From positions 1 through 14,208 of the forward strand of contig PDRU01000086.1 of assembly GCA_002748225.1 (NCBI GenBank): a stretch of DNA of 14,208 bases. Direction: 5' to 3'. This stretch comes from Spirochaetales bacterium (GTDB lineage: Bacteria > Spirochaetota > Spirochaetia > DSM-2461). Below, piece by piece: positions 7,616-13,914 of this stretch. The number at the start of each line of letters is the position of its first letter. Within the stretch, counting starts at the first letter, position 1. The notes beneath the pieces are model-generated. The model searched no databases. It saw nothing but the letters and a program-made list of their open reading frames with translations, and was not told where the DNA came from. A program made the position numbers and the translations under genes.

Positions 7616-7644
7616 ATATTACCGGCAGATGTCGGGAAAGGGAA
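7616..7644 (-). promoter_or_regulatory. Weak candidate promoter for the PLP-enzyme gene
   Basis: On the minus strand TAATAT (7621-7616) is a fair -10, with TTCCCT (7644-7639) 17 bp upstream as a poor -35. It sits in the first AT-richer stretch after the GC-rich spacer and about 30 bp before the ATG at 7585. Listed because the 294-bp gap makes an independent promoter likely here. Confidence 0.22.
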
Positions 7645-7645
7645 G

Positions 7646-7770
7646 CCCGTAACCGCGCCCCGGGCGGCAGAAACGAGCGCTTACCCGAGAGAGGCGGCTG
7701 TTCACGGGACGGGCAGCTTACCCGCAGCGGCAGCGCCGAGGGGCACCCGAGACCGCGCCGCGGACGGCAG
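7646..7770. repeat. 25-bp imperfect direct repeat pair, 100-bp period
   Basis: Copies lie at 7646-7670 and 7746-7770, exactly 100 bp apart, with 21 of 25 bases equal. Both read CCCG, then ACCGCGCC, and end in CGGCAG. They form part of the GC-rich spacer (about 7586-7879) between the broken PLP-enzyme and SDR genes. I see no credible protein in this spacer in either direction. Its composition is clearly more GC-rich than the flanking genes. Confidence 0.55.
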
Positions 7771-7783
7771 CGCCGGGGCCCTG

Positions 7784-7871
7784 TCCCGCGCGCACGCCAA
7801 CTGCGCGCAGAACACGCTATTTCTGGTATCACGTGATACCGGGCCTTATCCCGTGCGCACCAGCTGCGCGC
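7784..7871. repeat. GC-rich direct repeats flanking a palindrome
   Basis: Two related segments, 7784-7808 and 7849-7871, share the pattern TCCCG, GCGCAC, CA and CTGCGCGC, with two substitutions and a 2-nt gap. They stand on either side of the perfect palindrome at 7825-7840. Each segment is also locally self-complementary around GCGC. A regulatory or recombination role is possible but not shown. Confidence 0.45.
7825..7840. promoter_or_regulatory. Perfect 16-bp palindrome GGTATCACGTGATACC
   Basis: The sequence GGTATCACGTGATACC reads the same on both strands with no spacer and centres on CACGTG. It lies 40 bp beyond the broken SDR stop and about 240 bp upstream of the PLP-enzyme start. A symmetric site of this length is typical of a dimeric regulator's operator. 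No U tract follows on either strand, so it is not an intrinsic terminator. The binding protein is unknown. Confidence 0.45.
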
Positions 7872-7879
7872 CCGCGGCC

Positions 7880-8625
7880 CTAAACAGGACTGACACGCCG
7901 GCCCAGAAAGCGGTACACAAAAGGCAGGTAGTTATAGAAAAACACCATAATGGTATCGAATCCGCCGATAACCTTCCGGGGCCGCCTTCGAATTACGGCT
8001 TTCCAGTATTGACGGGCGCAGATATCCGGACTCATGCACTGACATCCGTCCGGATAAAACCGGGAATTGCCAGAGTAACCGAAATACCTGAATCGGCATA
8101 TTCCAGAGCCAGACTCTCAAAATACCCGTGAAGAGCATGCTTGCTGGCCGAATAAGACGAACGCAGGGGAAATCCGAAAACACCCGTCAGACTGCTGGTA
8201 ACACCTATACAGCCTCCGCCGGCGGCAATCATTGCGGGCAGAACCGCGTTAACCACAGCAGCCGAACCGAAAAAATTCAGATCCATAATTTTTCTGGCCG
8301 TTGCCGGCTCTGTATCCAGAACACGCGAGCGCTGTGACACACCTGCGTTCAGTATAAGGTAATCCGGCGCGTCACATTCGGCCGCCAGAGCGGCCAGCTT
8401 CCGGAAAGCCTCTTCCCCGCTGGAAAGATCAATGGCCTTGACATGAACAGAAACAGCGCCTCTTTCCCTGCACTGCCGTGCTGTTTCCTGCAGCACTTCC
8501 AGACGTGACGATATCAGACAAAGGCGGGCACCGGCTTCGGAGGCCCACAGGGCCATTTCCCTGCCGATACCGGCCGAAGCGCCGGTTATCCACACCATTT
8601 TATTCCGGAGTTTTTTCTGTTTCAT
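7880..8625 (-). pseudogene. Short-chain dehydrogenase/reductase, broken near the C terminus
   Basis: This is a classical SDR with NAD(P) motif TGASAGIG (residues 14-21 from ATG 8625), LNAG (92-95) and active-site Ser plus Tyr158 and Lys162 in SSYSASKHAL. The block GFPLRSSYSASKHALHGYFE is most like the DHRS7/3-ketosphinganine-reductase-like SDRs. I start at ATG 8625 because GAGG stands 6 nt upstream; a TTG/ATG pair at 8640/8637 has no ribosome binding site. The first frame ends RTDVSA and TGA at 8032. The other frame then carries a good SDR C terminus (MSPDICARQYWKAVIRR and on, 51 residues, TAG at 7880-7882). About 15-20 residues that normally lie between these blocks are missing, so it is a small deletion plus frame change. 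The Rossmann and catalytic parts remain, so a truncated 197-residue product could be made, probably unstable. Confidence 0.83.
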
Positions 8626-8636
8626 ATCCTGCCTCA

Positions 8637-9113
8637 TCAATAGATGACAGAAGGATAATGCAAAGGAGAGAAATAAAGGAAGTCCTCAATAAAAGTATTG
8701 GAATTACTGAGCCAGGCCTTTTCACTGAAAGACTTAAAAAACAGCGGCTCTTCGGCGTACAGAGGAATGCTCAGCCGCCGGCTTAACGCCAGAGCTTCAC
8801 CAAGCCGCAGATAACGCTTGTGCCGGCTTCCCGGAGAAGAAAAACCGACACGGATGCCGTCTTCTCCGGTTTTTTCCACCAGGCCGAAACGCGGGGGTCT
8901 CCGGCTCAGAAATTCTTCAAGCCAGCCCAAAGTTGAAAATGAACTTTCACCGGAGAACTCCCGGACAATCATTTCCGCGGCAAAAACATCAATATCCAGA
9001 CAAAACATATCCGGATACTCCCGGGACTGAAAGATAACGGCAGGAGATCCGCTGCTTCCTTCCAGAGAAATACCGACTATGTCAATTTCATATCTGCGCG
9101 GCTTATGAAACAT
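8637..9113 (-). CDS. Divergent bifunctional nuclease (BFN/DUF151)-like protein
   Basis: The 158-residue protein matches the layout of the DUF151 bifunctional nuclease domain: an opening strand with VGISLEGSSGSPAVIFQS (13-30), a middle DIDVFAAEMIV (41-51) at the place of the family's PIWIGPFEAQAI, and LRLGEALALSRRLSIPLYAEEPLF (102-125) at the place of the SRPSDAIALALR..PIYVAEEVL block. Identity to the family is low: the conserved Arg-Pro-Ser-Asp of that block is replaced by RLGE. Nuclease activity is therefore doubtful; the fold is a moderate call from motif order. The tail (126-158) is aromatic-rich and specific to this protein. The ATG at 9113 has only a weak AAAAAGATG context. Its stop lies 11 bp before the SDR start and its sequence contains the SDR ribosome binding site, so the two are one operon. 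Confidence 0.6.
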   Translation of the reverse strand: MFHKPRRYEIDIVGISLEGSSGSPAVIFQSREYPDMFCLDIDVFAAEMIVREFSGESSFSTLGWLEEFLSRRPPRFGLVEKTGEDGIRVGFSSPGSRHKRYLRLGEALALSRRLSIPLYAEEPLFFKSFSEKAWLSNSNTFIEDFLYFSPLHYPSVIY

Positions 9114-9157
9114 CTTTTTAAAATATATCGTGTTTTATAAAAAAAACTAAAACAGCG

Positions 9158-9187
9158 TTGACACCGCACCCCCCACTTTTCTAGACT
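9158..9187 (+). promoter_or_regulatory. Sigma70-type promoter for cheR-cheB
   Basis: A perfect TTGACA (9158-9163) and TAGACT (9182-9187) are 18 bp apart. Transcription would begin near 9194, leaving about 23 nt before the cheR ATG with GGCGG as a modest ribosome binding site. An A8 tract at 9139-9146 lies just upstream and could act as an UP element, or help the divergent gene starting at 9113. It looks like a housekeeping promoter, not sigma28. Confidence 0.55.
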
Positions 9188-9216
9188 TAAAACATTAAAT
9201 AATCGGCGGTTAAACA

Positions 9217-10047
9217 ATGTCAGATTTTCTGAGTGATAATGATTTTGACGGGTTCCGGCAATACATATATTCTGAGAGCGGAATACATTTTTCCAAAACA
9301 AACCGTTCCATTCTGGAAAGCCGGCTGAAAGAACGTTTAAGAAACAACGATTCCCAGACACCGGGAGATTATCTGAATCTCCTGAAGAGCAACAAGGAAG
9401 AAACCCGCCTGTTTCTGGACGCAATTACAACCAATCTTACCCGTTTTTTCCGAAACCAGGCTCATTACGATACACTGATCCAGCACGTCATTCCCCAGCT
9501 GATTAAATATAAAACAGCGAAGGGCGACAAACGCATACGAAGCTGGAACGCCGGATGCTCCAGCGGAGAAGAACCGTATACCAATGCCATGGTTTTCAAG
9601 GAACATCTGCCTCCCGGCTGGGAAATTGAAATAACGGCATCGGATCTCAGTCTCAAATCTCTTATGACAGCCAAGGAAGGAGTATACCCGGAAACCCGAA
9701 TGAGCAGTGTTCCGGAGTTTTACCAGAAAAAATACTTTGAACCCGTTGAACAGGGTTTCAAAGTCAAAGACAGCCTGAAGGAACTCATTACTTTTGATTA
9801 CCACAACCTGAAATTTGAAACCGGTTTAAAAGATCTGGATATAGTTTTCTGCCGCAACGTTCTTATCTACTTTGATGAAGCGGCTCAGAAAAATGTTATT
9901 GATCATTTCTGGAAAGCCATGTCCGGTTATGCCTATCTGTTCATTGGCCATTCCGAGTCGCTGTTCGGCATGGAAACAGATTTCCAGTTCGTTAAAACAG
10001 ACTGGGCATGTATTTATGGTAAATCAACAGGAGACGCAGCCTTATGA
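9217..10047 (+). CDS. cheR: Chemoreceptor glutamate methyltransferase CheR
   Basis: CheR methylates glutamates on methyl-accepting chemotaxis proteins using S-adenosylmethionine, setting adaptation. The protein has 276 residues, the normal length. The N-terminal all-alpha domain (about 1-75) carries LESRLKERLR and ends in TTNLTRFFRN (71-80). The SAM site is WNAGCSSGEEPYT (110-122), followed by ITASDLS, CRNVLIYFD (212-220) and GHSESL (244-249). All core motifs are intact. The ATG has a modest GGCGG site. Its TGA overlaps the ATG of cheB (ATGA), so the antagonistic pair is coupled and probably made in fixed ratio. No chemoreceptor, CheA, CheW or CheY gene is in the window, so receptors must be encoded elsewhere. 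Confidence 0.96.
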   Translation: MSDFLSDNDFDGFRQYIYSESGIHFSKTNRSILESRLKERLRNNDSQTPGDYLNLLKSNKEETRLFLDAITTNLTRFFRNQAHYDTLIQHVIPQLIKYKTAKGDKRIRSWNAGCSSGEEPYTNAMVFKEHLPPGWEIEITASDLSLKSLMTAKEGVYPETRMSSVPEFYQKKYFEPVEQGFKVKDSLKELITFDYHNLKFETGLKDLDIVFCRNVLIYFDEAAQKNVIDHFWKAMSGYAYLFIGHSESLFGMETDFQFVKTDWACIYGKSTGDAAL

Positions 10048-11138
10048 CACCTATATCTGTTCTGATTGTTGATGACTCCGCCCTGATGCGCAACATGGTG
10101 CGCCGCATGCTGGAAGGCCAGCCTGAAATTCAAGTTGTCGGCACGGCAATGAACGGCCAGTTTGCCCTGAATAAAGTCAAAAAACTGAATCCTGACCTTA
10201 TTGTTCTGGATCTGGAAATGCCGGAACTGGATGGAATAGGATTTTTGAAAAAGCGCAAAGAACTGGGATGGGACATGCCGGTTATTATTCTCTCGTCCAT
10301 TGCAAAGAAAGGCGCGAAAATAACCATGAAGGCCCTTTCGCTCGGAGCCGCTGATTTTATTTCCAAGCCCGGGGGAACCCCCGATGCCAACAGCGACACC
10401 GCAAAGCGTCTGGTGGAAATGATTCTGGGATACGGAAGCGCGTATCTGAAAAAGAAATCGCTTTCGCCTCCCCCTCTTCCGCAGACCTTTAAAACGGAAA
10501 TAGAAGTATCAGCGCAAAGCACAACCGGGGAATGGCCGGAACTGAAACCCCTCAAAGAACCGGCACCTGCTCAAATTTTTGCCATTGGCATTTCAACCGG
10601 CGGGCCCAAGGCTCTCCGGGAGGTCTTCGCGCTTCTTTCTCCGGAAATGCAGATCCCAATTGTGGTTGTACAGCACATGCCGGCAGGTTTTACTGCCGAG
10701 TTTGCCCGCAGTCTGGATACGATCTGTCCTCTGGAAGTAAAGGAAGCGGCCGAAGGAGACATTCTGAAACCCGGACGAATTCTGATCGCACCGGGAGGAT
10801 ACCATCTATCCGTGGAAAAGAAATCGCTGGCGACCGTTGTACACGTTCAGGAAGGAGATACCGTCAATGGCCATAAACCGTCAGCCGGGGTGCTGTTTGA
10901 ATCTGTGGCCCGGGAATTCGGCAACAGCGCTGTAGGCATTATTATGACCGGCATGGGCCGTGACGGTTCACGGGAAATCGGCAGCATATACAGTGAAGGC
11001 GGTATAACCATTGCCCAGGACGAAGAAACATCCATTGTTTACGGCATGCCTAAAGTTGCAATGGAACACGGCTATATAACACAGGAAGCGCCTCTGGATA
11101 AAATGGCCGAAATCATTAACGAACTGGGAAAGAAGTAA
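10044..11138 (+). CDS. cheB: Chemotaxis methylesterase/deamidase response regulator CheB
   Basis: CheB removes methyl groups from chemoreceptors when phosphorylated by CheA. It has 364 residues. The receiver domain (1-125) shows the acidic pair DD (10-11), phospho-acceptor Asp56 in VLDLEMPELDG, SS (84-85) and Lys108 in SKPGG. A linker rich in Pro, Lys and Glu (about 134-176) follows. The methylesterase domain carries Ser184 in GISTGGPKAL, His211 in VVQHMPAGFT and Asp307 in MTGMGRDG, the full triad. It is translationally coupled to cheR by an ATGA overlap. The stop is 3 bp from the convergent RseC-like gene; no hairpin terminator fits between them. Confidence 0.97.
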   Translation: MTPISVLIVDDSALMRNMVRRMLEGQPEIQVVGTAMNGQFALNKVKKLNPDLIVLDLEMPELDGIGFLKKRKELGWDMPVIILSSIAKKGAKITMKALSLGAADFISKPGGTPDANSDTAKRLVEMILGYGSAYLKKKSLSPPPLPQTFKTEIEVSAQSTTGEWPELKPLKEPAPAQIFAIGISTGGPKALREVFALLSPEMQIPIVVVQHMPAGFTAEFARSLDTICPLEVKEAAEGDILKPGRILIAPGGYHLSVEKKSLATVVHVQEGDTVNGHKPSAGVLFESVAREFGNSAVGIIMTGMGRDGSREIGSIYSEGGITIAQDEETSIVYGMPKVAMEHGYITQEAPLDKMAEIINELGKK

Positions 11139-11141
11139 ACT

Positions 11142-11660
11142 TTATTTACACAGAGTGCAGGAGCCGCAGCTTTTGTTCTTCATGCGGAAGGCAAGAGCCT
11201 CTTCCGGAGAAAGCACCCTTGTAATACGAGGCACGCCGCTCAGCGTCCGGCCTTTTCGGCCGGCAAGACGGCCCGCCAGACCGCGCAGCAGGGCCCCCAG
11301 AGGAATACCGGCCGCCAAAAGAGCAAATCCCCCAAGACCGGCCAGGGCTTCAATATCTCCGGCATCAGCTGCTGCGCCCCGGAGCGTCAGCCAGGACCGG
11401 GTAAGATAGTAGCCTAGTGGAAACAGCATAAGCGGCAGTAAAAAGAACAGCGAAGATGTGAGGATTGTCCGTCCCGGCGGAAGGTAAATTTCAACCATGT
11501 CGCCCGGAGCTATTTCCAGTCCCCCGGGATTGGATACCTGGTAAGGGCGTTCCCTGACACCCCAGAAGCGGCGGGAGGATGCGTTTTCGGACGGCGGAAT
11601 ATCGTTGTTCATTACCAGTGTTTGATTTTCCACCTTTTCAACCTGGACGGTTCGGATCAT
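11142..11660 (-). CDS. RseC/MucC-like membrane protein with C-terminal CxxCxxC
   Basis: This 172-residue protein has the RseC/MucC outline: an N-terminal small beta domain with VSNPGGLEIAPGDMVEIYLP (42-61), two transmembrane segments (about 67-86 and 107-126) and a C-terminal cytoplasmic tail. RseC/MucC proteins modulate sigma-E signalling or aid the Rsx/Rnf-type SoxR-reducing system. The usual cysteine cluster of the N-terminal domain is absent (no Cys before residue 165). Instead the last residues are KSCGSCTLCK, with Cys165, Cys168 and Cys171 at CxxCxxC spacing, suitable for metal, iron-sulfur or thiol chemistry on the same, cytoplasmic side. The ATG has an ideal GGAGG 6 nt upstream. It follows thyX by 80 bp on the same strand. 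No sigma-E, rseA or rnf gene is nearby, so the pathway is unassigned. Confidence 0.72.
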   Translation of the reverse strand: MIRTVQVEKVENQTLVMNNDIPPSENASSRRFWGVRERPYQVSNPGGLEIAPGDMVEIYLPPGRTILTSSLFFLLPLMLFPLGYYLTRSWLTLRGAAADAGDIEALAGLGGFALLAAGIPLGALLRGLAGRLAGRKGRTLSGVPRITRVLSPEEALAFRMKNKSCGSCTLCK

Positions 11661-11740
11661 CCATTTCCTCCACGCAGGGAATATCCGGTAATACTCCGGG
11701 TTTTACCCTGTCTGTCAATATCAATGGGCAGGCCAAATGC

Positions 11741-12577
11741 TTAGATCTGACGCCCTTCTTTCAGTTTTGTCTCAAAGCGCAGGGCCTTCTTCCCTTCCAG
11801 ACCGTGTTCTTCTCCGGCCAGCATGCGGTTGAGCGCCTTCATTTCCTCATTGGAGAAGCGGACGCCGCCGTTAATGTGACGGTTAAACGATTCAAAGGCC
11901 GCAGGGCAAACCCGGGCGGCGATGCTGTGCATTACCTCGGCATAGGCGCGGATTTCCCTCTGGGCATGAGCGTCCATACGCAGCCGGAGAAAGCGGAAAA
12001 GGTTATGCAGGTCTATCTGCCAGTACCACTCGGTGTACAGGCTCAAAGGCAGCACTACCCGGGCCAGTTCCCGGGCTGTACCCTCCTCCAGAAGATCGCT
12101 GTAGGCACTGTAGGCGTTTTTATGGGCGCTCTGAAGCGTTTCGGTTACCTTCGCTGCCCGGGCCGGTTCCATGGGCTCATTTTTACGGCCCTGTTTGTTG
12201 TCCCGGCTCTGCTCGGAAATATCCCGGCTTTCCGGTTCGTAGAACTCCTCGGCCATAACGCTGTAACGTCCTGAAATTTCATTGAGCCGGGCTGTACGGT
12301 GGCGCACCCACTGGCGGGCCACAAAAATGGGCATTTTGGTATGGAATGTAAACACCACCTGCTCAAACGGAGATGTATGGTCGTTGCGCAGAAGGTAATC
12401 TATCAGAGCGGCATCTTCCCTGCGGGTTTTTGTGCCTCCGCCGTAAGAGACGCGAGCGGCCTGCACTATGCGCTGGTCGCTGCCCATGTAATCAACCAGC
12501 CGGACAAAACCCTTGTCCAGAACCGGAAAGGTCTTATCCAGAATTTCATCTGCCGCCTGAACTGTACACCGTCCCAT
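11741..12577 (-). CDS. thyX: Flavin-dependent thymidylate synthase ThyX
   Basis: ThyX makes dTMP from dUMP with methylenetetrahydrofolate, FAD and NADPH, replacing ThyA. The protein has 278 residues. The signature RHRTARLNEISGR (92-104) matches RHRxxSxNExSxR with Thr-Ala-Arg in the middle, and HTSPFEQ (67-73) is the other conserved folate/dUMP-site block. LARVVLPLSLYTEWYWQIDLHNL gives the late core. The ATG at 12577 is preceded by GAGGG in the last codons of yigZ, whose TAA is 3 bp upstream, so the two are tightly linked. A 15-20 residue insertion-like stretch (about 114-140, SRDISEQSRDNKQG) is hydrophilic and probably a surface loop. ThyX use implies dihydrofolate reductase may be dispensable. 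Confidence 0.97.
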   Translation of the reverse strand: MGRCTVQAADEILDKTFPVLDKGFVRLVDYMGSDQRIVQAARVSYGGGTKTRREDAALIDYLLRNDHTSPFEQVVFTFHTKMPIFVARQWVRHRTARLNEISGRYSVMAEEFYEPESRDISEQSRDNKQGRKNEPMEPARAAKVTETLQSAHKNAYSAYSDLLEEGTARELARVVLPLSLYTEWYWQIDLHNLFRFLRLRMDAHAQREIRAYAEVMHSIAARVCPAAFESFNRHINGGVRFSNEEMKALNRMLAGEEHGLEGKKALRFETKLKEGRQI

Positions 12578-12580
12578 ATT

Positions 12581-13195
12581 TTACCCTCTTTCCTGTTCAA
12601 TAAGCTCTACGGCCGCCGCTCCACGACTGGCATTTTCCACGGCCGCCAGAAAATCATTTAAAACCCCCGCCGGAATTTCCGCCCTGAGAGACACGTTTTC
12701 TCCAAAACTGTCCTCAACAACCCGGCCCTCAAAGCGCTCCAGCAGCCGGAGCATTGTATCATACACGGAGTATTCCATGCCCAGCCGCAGCTGCCGGCGC
12801 TCAATAAGGGGTTCACGGCTCATGGCCTCCAGAGCCTGCCGCGCCGCCTGTCCGTAGGCCGAACACAAACCGCCGGTTCCCAGCTTAATGCCGCCGAAAT
12901 ACCGCACCACCGTTACCAGCGTGTCGGTAAGCTTCGCGCCGGTAATATGGTCCAGAACCGGACGGCCCGCGGTACCCCGGGGTTCACCGTCGTCGCTCAT
13001 TCCTTTCAGAACACCGTCAGCTCCCAGCACATAGGCCCAAACCACGTGCCGTGAACGGGGATGCTCCTCACGGAGAGCGGCCACAATGCTCCGGGCTTCT
13101 TCAGCCGTCCGCGCCCTGCGGGCCGCACCTATAAAACGCGATTTTTTCTCTGTAAAATCCGACTCTCCCCGGCCGGAAGGCACCCACAGCTGCAT
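12581..13195 (-). CDS. yigZ: YigZ/IMPACT family protein
   Basis: The protein has 204 residues, the usual family size. The N-terminal UPF0029/IMPACT domain shows EKKSRFIGAARRART (16-30), SDDGEPRGTAGRPVLDHI (67-84) and VVRYFGGIKLGTGGL (96-110), all diagnostic. The C-terminal half is the ferredoxin-like domain of YigZ. The family is linked to translation control in eukaryotes (IMPACT binds Gcn1); the bacterial function is not established. The ATG at 13195 has AAGGCAG close upstream. It lies between the histidine phosphatase (60 bp) and thyX (3 bp) on the same strand, likely one transcript. Confidence 0.93.
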   Translation of the reverse strand: MQLWVPSGRGESDFTEKKSRFIGAARRARTAEEARSIVAALREEHPRSRHVVWAYVLGADGVLKGMSDDGEPRGTAGRPVLDHITGAKLTDTLVTVVRYFGGIKLGTGGLCSAYGQAARQALEAMSREPLIERRQLRLGMEYSVYDTMLRLLERFEGRVVEDSFGENVSLRAEIPAGVLNDFLAAVENASRGAAAVELIEQERG

Positions 13196-13254
13196 TCTGC
13201 CTTCAGTCTAACCGTGAAAAAAGCCGGAAGGGAAGGCCCCTTGAGAAAACTGTT

Positions 13255-13878
13255 TCAGGGCTTGTGCGTAAAACTGCGGCTGTTTCCAAGCATAAGCGAC
13301 TTAATGGTGTGAAATTCTCCCAGACCGCGGAACTCCACCTGCCAGATTTCTCCGTTGTTGGGAAATTTCACCGGATACTCCGGCAGGGTGTTTTCCAGAG
13401 CGCCGCGAAGCAGACGAAAAAACACCGCATGCGTTACAATCAGCCATGAACCGTTCTGTGGTAAGCGGCTGAGCGAACCCAGAAAATCAACAACCCGTTC
13501 GGCCACCATGGAATAGGATTCTCCCGAACCGCCCGCGTGCCAGTTCCAGCGTTTCAGGGGATCCGATTCAAATTCCTTCATGTTTTTAACCGAATCGTAC
13601 GACATGCCGGAAAAGGATCCGAGATCCTGCTCAACAAGACGTTCATCCTGTTCAATGCTGCAGCCGAAACATTCTGAAAAAGCCTGAGCGGTTTCCACGG
13701 CCCGCCGCAGGGGAGAAGAAATAATACCGTCCAGTTCGGCCATTTCCCTGAATTCAGCGGCAATTCTGGCCGCGTCGGCCCTGCCTGCAGGGGTCAGAGG
13801 CACCTGCAGACGGCTTCCGAATATTCTCTGTTTATTGGCTTCGCTTTCCGCGTGACGGATAAAATACAATGTGCGCAT
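13255..13878 (-). CDS. Histidine phosphatase superfamily protein
   Basis: This 207-residue protein belongs to the phosphoglycerate-mutase-like histidine phosphatases. The RHG motif is FIRHAESEAN (6-15), with His9 as the phospho-acceptor and Gly replaced by Ala, which is common. ISSPLRRAVETA (53-64), Glu83 in LVEQDLGSFSG and the second His150 in IVTHAVFFR complete the pocket. Length and motifs fit a broad-specificity phosphatase (CobC/GpmB-like) better than glycolytic mutase. Nothing nearby fixes the substrate. The ATG at 13878 has only a GAAG as a possible ribosome binding site. It is the first minus-strand gene after the repeat region at the window edge, so its promoter should lie within or near those repeats. 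Confidence 0.9.
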   Translation of the reverse strand: MRTLYFIRHAESEANKQRIFGSRLQVPLTPAGRADAARIAAEFREMAELDGIISSPLRRAVETAQAFSECFGCSIEQDERLVEQDLGSFSGMSYDSVKNMKEFESDPLKRWNWHAGGSGESYSMVAERVVDFLGSLSRLPQNGSWLIVTHAVFFRLLRGALENTLPEYPVKFPNNGEIWQVEFRGLGEFHTIKSLMLGNSRSFTHKP

Positions 13879-13914
13879 ACAGCTTCAAACGGCCGGCCCA
13901 ACCACGGCTCTAAG

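Noticed and set aside
7300..8040. Programmed frameshifting as the reason for the two broken genes
   Set aside because: No slippery site was seen at either join, and family segments are missing at both, which frameshifting alone cannot restore.
7610..8131. Long plus-strand open frame over the GC-rich spacer and SDR end
   Set aside because: It lies antisense to recognisable SDR coding sequence and is Ala/Arg-rich as expected from GC-rich DNA; no family resemblance.
11680..11720. Minus-strand TTGACA (11718-11713) as promoter for the RseC-like gene
   Set aside because: No acceptable -10 stands at 16-18 bp; the best, TATTAC, is 19 bp away. The gene can be read from upstream thyX.
13205..13255. 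Possible terminator after the histidine phosphatase (AAGGG-GCCTT-CCCTT then T6)
   Set aside because: The stem is only 5 bp and the T run is separated from it by five GC-rich bases, so it does not fit an intrinsic terminator.
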